A DNA stretch of 64,000 bases from positions 124,001-188,000 of the forward strand of contig WPIO01000157.1 of the NCBI GenBank assembly GCA_009760855.2. The letters run 5' to 3'. The notes under the pieces were generated by a model, which ran no database searches, had not been told where the DNA came from, and worked only from the letters and a program-made list of their open reading frames with translations. Shown one piece after another: positions 55,270 to 64,000 of this stretch (position 1 is the first letter of the stretch; each line of letters begins with the position of its first letter). The position numbers and the translations under genes are program-made. Source of the DNA: Cristatella mucedo. Its lineage: Eukaryota; Bryozoa; Phylactolaemata; Cristatellidae.

Positions 55270-55844
55270 CTGTCGTGGCTTTTTTAATTCACTTGGCGGC
55301 AGTTTTGGCTGTCGGACATTAAAATTGTTAATCAAGATAGAGCATAATTTACTTAAGACGGTAGGTCGTTCTCATCCCCCAAAATTATTTTTATCTGATG
55401 TTGGACGCTGAATTTTTGCAAATGATGGGCAACGATAATTCATGCCAGTAATGCTTTTTTACCCTGCACTGACTTTTCTTTGGCGTGTACAGATAGAAAA
55501 GTTAGCCCAACCGTATCACAGGTTTTTTAGCTTCACTCGACGCACTCCAATCATTCTAATTGGCCATCATTTGATCGATACTTGAAAAGCTTAGATTGAG
55601 TTTTAATACCTTAACTAAGTCTCTCTTCTTCCTTTTTCCAGATTTTAAGAACTCAATTGTCACTAAGCAACTTTGAGAGCATATCAGCATGAATAATTCC
55701 GAAGAAAATTTTCAATCGAGATCCAGATGACATTTCGTAACTGTATTTGCTCAAACCCCTGCTCGCCTTCCTTCCATCGCCTACGCCTAAGCCGATGGAG
55801 TAGACTGCCAGAACCACTAAGACTTAAAGGCACCAAATTTCTGT

Positions 55845-55945
55845 CCTGAGAGAGCTATAACATTATAAGTGGGATATTGCTGATGCAAATACTTACTTTG
55901 TCTGCAGTATCAATCTATATGAGCATCTGATTTGTAGTCTAGCGG
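55845..55945 (-). mobile_element. Old diverged LINE fragment
   Basis: gtgggatattgctgatgcaa and the following gtatcaatctatatgagcat are similar to 58060-58125 and more distantly to the main LINE. The main LINE has gatgtcacaaatgcatggac and ggtatccctgtctaa in the same order. Confidence 0.55.
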
Positions 55946-57484
55946 TAGATGAAGAAGAAATAGCTAAAGAAGAGGTGAGAGATAATCTCTATGTCGCAGT
56001 CCATCCCGTGTAAACCAGTTGAGTTGACCAAGTAGCATAATCTGGACAGCTGCGAAAGAAGTGGACTTTCAAAAAATAAGAAAACATGAAAAAGAGAAAC
56101 ATGAAAAATCCTAGTAAGAAAATATCAAAATTGCATGTTCGTGTGAATATTAAGACTCCCCTTTGCAGCGGAGCTGGGCTTAAAAGACGGCGTTGGACAG
56201 CTTTTTTGTTTTTGGAAGACCTCGTACAGGTTCGATCAATACTTTGAGGCTGTCCTGGCAGTACTTAGTGGCGGGGACCAGCCAATTTTGCTCTCTCAGT
56301 AAATACTGTGAGTACAGCCGGAAAGAGGACAAACGGAACAAGTCGCCTCTAGTGCGACGATGCTGTCTATTTTATGCACGTGCAGCAACCAGAATAGCCT
56401 ACAGAATAGCGTTGCCTCCGAGCAGTCAGAGTGGTGTATAAGTGGCTTGGCAGCAAGATTGCAGTGCGCACGTGCGGTGCATCCAGTACTTTCATTTACT
56501 GAAGCCCTCCGTCTCCGTAATGTGCTCATCTGCGCTCGATTCGCAGTTCGATAGCTGCACTTAGTCTGATCGTTCCCAGCTTCCGTTCGCCGTGTCAGTG
56601 AAGCAATAGCTGCACGGCGGCTGTATGAGAGATCGCAGGGTAATACAACCCCGGCGGCACAGCTGCTGACAGGAAATCGGTCAAATGCACTCAGTTTAGT
56701 CATTCGACGTCCTTCGCAAGGCCACCTACTGTGGCAAACAGTTTACATAAGGAGGAAGAGGAGTTTTGTCTTCCAACTTAGAGCAGCCGTGGGACTGTAA
56801 CATGATATTGTGAAAGCTCTGGCAAACAAGACAAGTGCTGCTGCTGGTTACATTACTCAAACCATTGATCTTTGGGGTTGCTATAGCTTTCACAGCATTA
56901 TCAACATGGTCTCGGCATGGTGCGTTAGCAACCAGAAGTGCTGCACTCTGCAGTAATAGCAGCTACGACAGAATTAGAAGCTTCTGTAGCTTTTGTAGCT
57001 GTAGCAATGGCAATAGCAAAGAGAGGACTGCGATTCGAGGCAATCATCACTTTGCTTTAGTTACTTTAAGCAGGATGTTCATTAGCAGCATTAAATTTGC
57101 ATTCCCGTATGAACTCCGTTTACCTCATAGAGTTTTGGCCGCTGAAGATTCCTTTCTAAGTCAACAGTTCTTTTGTAGCCAAATCTTCTCTCCTGTTTTC
57201 GACTCGAGTAAACTCTTCCCCGCCGCTACTTATCCTTGTTAATTCTCCAAATCTCCTCCGACTCAATTGTAGCTTTCAATTTTGCTCTGTTGCGTGCGAT
57301 GGAGTCAGTCGTCTATCGAAAGCACCGAAGGCCGCAAAGGTCTTGAATGCACTAAAGAAGAGTATCTAGTACAGTGCAGCTCAGTCCTTATACCTTTGGG
57401 ACGTTGAAGCCAGAGATACATGCCTAAAGTGCTTGGTTTCCGTGATTGCTAGCACGTTATAGCCTCCTAATTTTTACTCGTGTT
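55946..57484. other. Intergenic DNA, nothing recognised
   Basis: Two overlapping frames of 135 codons (minus 56296-56703, plus 56835-57242) have no domain or repeat match and are not called as genes. Confidence 0.35.
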
Positions 57485-58165
57485 TATCTAAGGATAATAG
57501 ATTTCGCGGCCCTTTAGAGAGCTGAATTCTCGCTAGGTACTTCGTGTAGGCGTCACTGGAAGCATATCTGATGATTAGTGTCAAAAACATGCACATATGT
57601 CAGCACTCGTAAGCACCCAGATGACAACGGACGCATTCGGAGCAAGGCTGAGAAGAACATTACATTATCTGTTTTTTTAAAGTCGTCAATTCAAAGACTG
57701 TCGCGTTGTCCGACGACAGCGTTCTGGCAGCATATGAACGGCTGGCACCGTCTGCACCGTCTATTTGACTTGGGTTGAAGGTACAGCCTTATTACCACAG
57801 TCATGCGAGCGGGTGGTACGCAGAAGGGGCCTGTGAAGCAACTATTTCAGTTAGCCTAGCCAATGCAAGAGAAATGAGTAGACCTGAAGTGATTGAGTGG
57901 TCCTTTGGTGCGAGGTACTGCTTGGTGGGACGCCAATGCAAGTGGGAAAGTAGAGGTTCAATTAGGCCGTTGCGGTGTTCACGACAAACAAGCGTATCGG
58001 CATGACTGATTTTTCACCATCTCAAAGTGGCTTGTCTCTGTTCCGAGAGAGCTGCAGCATTCTAAGTGGGGTATTGCTAATGCATGTACTAACTTTGACA
58101 GCGGTATCAATCTACATGAGCACCTGACATTTCCATTATCATGGAGCTGAAAGTGAGTGGGAAGA
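57485..58165 (-). mobile_element. Old diverged LINE copy
   Basis: Minus strand. A decayed stem-loop (tagagagctgaattctcgct near 57513) is followed by cagcactcgtaagcac, gcgggtggtacgc, ttcacgacaaacaagc and ggtatcaatctacatgagca, in the order of the main LINE 3' half. Identity is low and no frame survives. Confidence 0.65.
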
Positions 58166-58192
58166 GTAGGACTGGACTTTAGACTGTATCAC

Positions 58193-58293
58193 TTCGCATA
58201 TGCCACGGGGCTCCAGCCCACGACCCTGGCCATCAAAAACACATTCACGTTGGTGGGGGCAAGCACCTAAACGACCGGGCCACACCAGCCCGT
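58193..58293 (-). mobile_element. tRNA-derived SINE (type 1), decayed
   Basis: catatgccacggggctccag and the following cgaccgggccacaccagccc match the head of 46052-46203 with an insertion in the middle and a mutated B box. The LINE-like tail is not recognisable. Confidence 0.6.
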
Positions 58294-58432
58294 GTTTAAT
58301 AATAAAGAGTTCCTTCCCGTGCTGTCCTCAAAGCTTCCCATAGCCAGAATGTCTGACCTTGGGATGCCTTGAGCTTACTAAACGATGCTATCGAGTGCGC
58401 AAATCCAGCTGCTAAAGCTGCTCTCTGCTCTT

Positions 58433-58530
58433 GTGATAATAATAATAATAATAATAATGCTATTGATAAAGCGCCCTCAGAGAACTTAATCTGTTTCTAG
58501 GCGCTTTAAATTTGTTGCAAGGGGACATGT
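58433..58530 (-). mobile_element. L2-like LINE 3' end, short
   Basis: Minus-strand (ATT)n (58435-58458), near-consensus stem-loop (about 58466-58510) and little else. A very strong 5' truncation. Confidence 0.82.
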
Positions 58531-59023
58531 TGATAAGAGTTTGTAAGCGGCGCCTGCTTTATTCTGACTATCAAATGCTGTCGTGTTGTGCTTTTTTAGT
58601 TATTACAGTTGTAGTTATTACCTGTACTTGCATTTCTATGCATGTAGTTGCACCGCCGTTCACACACGGTATGCGTGCATGCACGTACCGACACGCTATC
58701 CTCTTGGTCTTTTCTCTCTCTTTTTAAGCTGTTCATGTGTACGTTTCCACTGTCATTCCAGACGTGCTTGCTCGATGCATTGTGATCACATGGCTAACCG
58801 AACACTTGGATACGTGCAGAGGCTACATTCACATGCTGGCCGAGTCAATTTGAAGGGGTGCGACTTCCGATTTGAAAGTGAGACAATGATTGCCCACAAC
58901 CAATGAGTTGGTCTTATGATCATTCCATTAGAGAGCGTGTATTGCCACCCAAGTACAAATATCAGCACTAAATATTGTGGGGGATTTGTGTGAATCTGAG
59001 TTGCTGGAAGGAGGAGGCGGTCA
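58531..59023. other. Intergenic DNA, nothing recognised
   Basis: The 107-codon frame at 58583-58906 is cysteine- and histidine-rich but has no ordered motif. Confidence 0.35.
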
Positions 59024-59195
59024 GTTAATAATAATAATAATAATAATAATGGTAATTTTACGTGTGTATAGCACCCTCAGAGAACTTAATCTTTTTCTTG
59101 GCACTTTACATATGCTGTATACAAAGCACTTTCAAATGATTGGTAATAACATGCGCAAGCAGCAAACAGGTGTAAGCAGGTACATGTGAAAGTAC
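59024..59195 (-). mobile_element. LINE 3' end, altered-stem subfamily
   Basis: Minus-strand AAT tail (59024-59051), hairpin with caccc and ggcac stem bases, then the subfamily 3' region shared with 32802 and 53173. Confidence 0.78.
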
Positions 59196-61255
59196 AGTGG
59201 TGTATAAAGAAATCTAAGACTAGCTTGGCTTTAATGGACTTGAAAGATCCTTGTTGGTCCACCATACTAAAAAGGTTCATCTGATGATCTATAGACAACT
59301 CATAAATCTACCAAATCTTATCTAGCAAGTGGCCATCTCTTTCTGCCGAATTTACAGGATTCGCATGAGCAGGCCTATTTTTTCTATCACTCTGCGCCTT
59401 TTACCTATCTATCCAACGTTTGTCACTGGAGAGCAATTTCTCAAGCTAACGCCTTACAGTTCTTGCACCTGGCTGCAGCAATCCGAGCACCCTTCGGTTG
59501 CTGGCTGACCAAAATGCTAACCAGAATTCCGAGGAGGTGGCAATGGTAAGAATGCATCTCAAGTACGGCTGCTTATTGGGCATCGCTTCGGCGATGATTT
59601 CTTCGATTAACAGCCAGACATAGCGTAAGCTTTTTGTTGTTGCGGCTGCATCGACTTTCAGTTTTTTTGAGAGAATGATCGCTGGAGTGGCGGTGCAATA
59701 GGGCTGAGAGAGCTTTCCTTGGAAGCGACTGAGGGGGGAGGCTGTCTGCATTTGGACGAGCGCCATAATGTGCGGTAAAATGCCAGCGAAGCCCTGGCGC
59801 CTTCAAGTCGGCTTTCTTCCTTATTTTTCCGCCCTTGTTTTCATGCCTCCTGCTTCCCTTTACATTCTTTGTTCTCTACATGGAATTCCTCATTGGTCTC
59901 CTAGTTGCACATAGCGATTGTAACGTGTCAATAGTCATGTAAGCAGCCAGTGTAAACTTGTGTTTACATCTGCCGGTGGCTGTCGCACGCCTAAGAATCG
60001 AGCACTTTCAATTGGAATCGTGGCGTGGGCGACAGCGGTTTAGCTAAAGAGTTGGCTTACGCACGATTCTCCTCGGAGGCCCCCAACTCCGAATGCACGT
60101 GCATTCGCTTTGTTTAGTACCACGGTGGTCCGATCGATGGATGGTCCTTTTGCTTGCTTAGCAATGAGCATCCGCGATGAGTTGACGCAACGATGAGAGC
60201 AGTCAGTCCGTGAGTATTGTCCGCGAAACGGAGTCACCCTTGACAGTGCGCGGTATTGACTATGCGGCGCTGCAAACGAACAGCTCGTCTTTCCAGAGGC
60301 CCGTCCATCGGCAGCAGCCCGCTCTGCCACCGACCATTCAGCGCCGCCCGCCTGCCCAATCCGCTCAGTGAAAGCCGCCATCGTCGAGCTGGCGGCGCCC
60401 ACCGGAAGAGGCACTGCTTATAAGTAAGAAGAGTTAAAAAGTACTCGGTGATTTTTTTTAGTTCGTATTTACAACGTCGCTTCGATGCTAGCCAAGAATC
60501 CGCTAAGCTAGGGATAATGAGGGGTGCACCTAATAATAGATAGACCCGTAACAACAATAGTAGACACAAATTGCGCCATTGTTTAAAGGACGTTTTAATT
60601 TTCCGTCCTTTTTGTTGGCATTAGATTATCGGCTTTCTGATTTTATGCTAAACTTGTATGCATTCATTGATAAGTAAGTGTCTAGCCTTTGTTTGGATGC
60701 CATGGATTTTGGGCTACGTGAATGTTTGGTGACCTGACGACCTGGCGACCTGTATGAGTCTTCTATGAGCCTAATCTTAGTTTCCAATTACACCGCTGCA
60801 AAGACCGACCTGCAGTAATCAGTTTAAATCACGCTTGCTGACGGCCCTTGTCTCTGACGCAGAAGAAAATTCTACCTCCTCTATTTGGAGAAAGGCAAGC
60901 TATCGACCAACAAGAAGGATAGAATCAATACATGGGAAGCACGCAAACATTGTCTGATGAAGTCAAATACTGTGCACTTGTGCACGCGCGACCGGTTTGC
61001 TCTGCATTAAATTTCGAGCTGGCTCATTACTTGTTACGTGTTCGGTTGCACCCACTGTTAACCAGGCCCGCTACGCAAGCACAACGGTCCGAGGCAAACG
61101 AGGCAGGCGCTGCCTCGTCCGGTTTATTCGACGCGTCCGCTTCCTCGGTCTCTGGATACAGAGATGCTTTTGCCACGAATATCTCGTACCTACCCGGTTT
61201 CCTGCCACCGGAAGAGCCCTTGTGTACTAATGGTAAGCCGATAAGATCAAGACAT

Positions 61256-61291
61256 GAGTACCTAGCCCCTGGGCCTGGGGGCTAGGTACTC
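61256..61291. repeat. 36-bp perfect inverted repeat
   Basis: gagtacctagcccc and its exact reverse complement ggggctaggtactc flank an 8-bp spacer. No T-run follows and no terminator role is implied in an animal genome. Confidence 0.95.
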
Positions 61292-62498
61292 TTGCTCCAT
61301 GACCCGGGCGGTGCGTTGGAGTCCTGCATTTTAGTCAACCCCCTATCGCCCACTTCGACGGCAGAGACGGCCGCAAAATATCGTCTGCCGCTGTATAGAT
61401 AAGGCGGTTGAATCGGCTGACTTCTAGTTGACTTTCTGCAAAAGGGTGGCTGGTTTTGGAGCGTTAGGATTGGACGCGGCTGAAAGCAGAACTGTCTTTC
61501 AGGGGCGTGAGCGAGCGCGCTCTTCTCAGAAGTAAAGAGGATCAGCCACATAGGACTGGCAGAGTGCTTCGCGGGTAGAGCGAGATGTAGTCTCGCCACT
61601 TCCTACCGTTCTACGCCACTCACCGGTACGTCTCTCGTTCGATACTCCAAAACTGAGGCTGAAGCTGCTCGTGCGGCGCCGCTCTTGGCCCTGTGTGACG
61701 CCCTGCTGCGCCGCTCTCGGCCCTGCGGCACCGCGAAAGTTGTCCTCCTGCAATAGAAGCTGGCCTGCATAAAAGCGCTGGTATGAAATGGCGCATTCGG
61801 GGCGCAAAGAGGACATGGCGCTTCAGTTGGAAGAGCTATAGCCAGGAACTCATCCAAACGTCGTTTTACTCTTGCCCGAACCAGCGAATCGCACCGGGCG
61901 GAACGAACCTACTGGGGCGTGGCACTGGGTTTCAGGGGAGTCGCAGTGTGGCCGCCCCTCGCTACGTCATCCGTCATGACTCGCGGACAAATTTTTCCTC
62001 GGAAAAATGCAACGCCCCAATTTCAGCTCAACGTGTACCATCACGCCAGGGCTAGATAGCTGTAATTCGTAGCATCACGTCGAAAGACCGCGTCGAGAGG
62101 CGCGCTTTTGCACCGCGGCTGTACACCCTGTCCTCGGATTCATTCTGGCAAAGTAGAGGCCGAGTGCCATTTGCGTGTGGTTCACCTAAAAAAAAAATAT
62201 AGTTTTTATTGAAGGCTTATTAGGAGAGGTCTATTCGACGTGCCGTCGGGCATCCGCCAGGCATCACTTGCGTCTCTTAACTCTGCTCAGAGTCATACAG
62301 CAGTTCTCCGCCTAGCTTAAATTTTCGGAGGGCAGTCAGTGTGCGCTAGACGCGTGTGGCATCTAACGTCTAGCGGCAGCCCTGGCTGTGCGCAGTACGA
62401 TAGGGCGTGCGCACCCTCGCACGAATACTTTGTCGGCGGATGGCCGGACACCGTACCGGAGCGACGTTACCAGCTCTGCGCTTCCGGCATAATGTACC

Positions 62499-62521
62499 AA
62501 TGGGGCTGCTGCAGCCCCATT
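62499..62521. repeat. 23-bp perfect inverted repeat
   Basis: aatggggctg and its exact reverse complement cagccccatt surround a 3-bp loop. Confidence 0.9.
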
Positions 62522-64000
62522 TAAATAGCACGGGGAAAGGCGTGGCAAGAAGCATGGATGCTGCTTGGCGGCACGCCTCTACAGCGCTCAGGGGGGCTAC
62601 CCGCGAGAAGGCAGAACACTACGTCCGCCCCTGCAGGCCTTGTGTAATCAATCCGGGTGAACAGGAAACTTGAGGTATTGCGATTAAACGATGAGAGCAA
62701 TTAGTTCACGCGCAGCGTCTGTAAAAGTAGCTTACTGCGCGAGAATCCCGTCCCCGAGCGACGTCGCCGTGGCAGGGACACCTTTCGTCATACAACTCAA
62801 CGCTAGTGTGCGCTCTCGGGCGTTCTCTCTGGCACAAGTTCAAACCTCATTATGCGCCACTTGGCCGCACAATAATCGACCTGTAGTAGATTTTGAACTA
62901 TCCAGTTACGGCTTTTACGGCGTCGTGTAATGGACTGCTCGGTCAGTGATGATGTGATTTCTATCTATACGCGACAATTTTCAAAGCAAGAGCGAAGCAT
63001 GTCCCAGCACTGTCAATTTCGGTCGGCTTCTATCGTTAGCCTTAGGTATTAGAAAACCACACAGGCAAACCAGTATCGATCAAAATATTAGTATTTTTAT
63101 ATTTGAATGCAAAGTTTAATAATAAAACAATGTTGACTGGATTAACAACTTTTAGCAATATGAACCCATGCAGAACTCTAGCTTTAATCGTGTTATCGCT
63201 AACACTACCTTCCATCTTTCAGATGTATATTAAAATCTGCTAAGGCTATGAGGACTCGCTGTACGTTTTAGCACGACGAGCGAGCTGCGCGGCGGTAGTA
63301 GTTCCGATCCACAGAGGTCACAGAGGGCGCAGGATCCGGGATATGCGAGACCGAAATTACCACGGTCGGCAAGACACACTCCACGTATTGTGACAGCCAA
63401 CGGAAAGTCATCTTGGCGCGCTGAGTCGCCTACGGCTGTAATTACCGTGCCAACTTGAGCACGCATGCGTAAGAAAGCTTTTTCCCATGCCCAGTCTTGT
63501 CCTGCATTGAAAAATTACTAACGACGCGTGACGAAGAAAGTGGCACGCTGAACGTCTTTGACTAGTTAAATTAATGACGAGCGAATTGGCGATGCGATGA
63601 AACCACTCGACAGGTGGCAGCGATTTTTTTCTCTGGAGTCGTGACAGAGGCGTATGCCTAAAATTTCGCAGGCTGCAAGCCAACTTGACTGCTTGGTGCG
63701 GTCACCACGGGGGGGGGGCTGCTAAAGATGGCGGTAGTACCCACCACCTTATGAAGATCTCTTGCCGTCCACCACACAGGATTGTCGACTTTCAGGGCTT
63801 GATCTTCGGTCAGCCGATTCAATGAGACTATCTACGCCATCGCCTCATAACCATGCTGTAACGGTAGACCAGTTCTATAATGAGACTAAGACTCAGGCCA
63901 TGAAGGATAGGCTTTTAAGAACGTTTATGCCTGAAAACGCTCTCTGTAGCTTAGACGTGCGTGCTTCGCACGAACAGTAAAATACTTTACTGTGCAGACC

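Larger units (their letters stand above)
59196..64000. other. Intergenic DNA, no repeats or gene recognised
   Basis: Nearly 5 kb without any LINE or SINE copy, unlike the rest of the window, and visibly richer in CpG between about 60000 and 62700. Frames of 77-124 codons occur on both strands (for example plus 60932-61285, minus 60040-60414), none with a recognised domain. It could contain a promoter or first exon of a gene beyond the window. Confidence 0.35.

Noticed and set aside
57485-58005. Separate small genes at 57578-57778 and 57775-58005
   Set aside because: The nucleotide sequence follows the order of an old minus-strand LINE, so plus-strand frames are antisense to a dead element.
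60040-60414. 124-codon minus-strand frame as a gene
   Set aside because: No domain, no repeat of the pattern elsewhere and overlapping frames of similar length in the CpG-rich context.

Overview
This is a window of invertebrate animal nuclear DNA. No bacterial gene organisation is present: there are two widely spaced protein genes in 64 kb, many retrotransposon fragments, long microsatellites and large stretches of non-coding DNA. The phylum cannot be fixed from the sequence. A Toll-like receptor, a TOPORS orthologue and L2-like LINEs with (ATT)n tails are compatible with many protostome or basal deuterostome invertebrates.

Genes. (1) 2959-5730, plus strand: an intron-free 923-residue Toll-like receptor with signal peptide, leucine-rich repeat ectodomain, one juxtamembrane cysteine cluster, one membrane helix and a divergent TIR domain. 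(2) 21508-24366, minus strand: an intron-free 952-residue TOPORS-type RING ubiquitin/SUMO ligase with RING finger, conserved central domain, SUMO-interaction motif and Arg/Ser-rich tail. It lies in an isolated GC-rich island. No other open reading frame could be defended as a cellular gene.

Mobile DNA. The rest of the recognisable content is dominated by one L2-like non-LTR retrotransposon family. It has an APE-type endonuclease with GDFNIH, a reverse transcriptase with FYADD and a conserved C-terminal region. More than 20 copies are present on both strands, nearly all 5' truncated and full of stops. Almost every copy ends in the same stem-loop followed by (ATT)n. A subfamily with a slightly different stem and at least two more distant LINE families are also present. 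Two tRNA-derived SINE families occur. One carries a tail almost the same as the LINE stem-loop, so LINE and SINE look like a partner pair. Several insertions are nested, some with readable target-site duplications, which gives a relative insertion history.

Layout: 1-2.9 kb, unique DNA with a 169-bp direct repeat pair; 3-5.7 kb, TLR; 6.9-9 kb, composite LINE with nested SINE and nested LINE tail; 9.8-18.2 kb, LINE tails, a nested LINE pair, (CT)n, an internally deleted LINE and an unclassified dispersed repeat; 20-24.4 kb, SINE then TOPORS; 25.6-32.2 kb, several LINEs including the only copy that retains endonuclease; 33.9-35.6 kb, diverged LINE families; 36-41 kb, mostly unique DNA with a 125-bp foldback and (AT)n; 41-51.5 kb, LINE fragments including the best reverse transcriptase copy; 52-59.2 kb, LINE fragments and the dispersed repeat; 59.2-64 kb, apparently unique DNA with short perfect palindromes.
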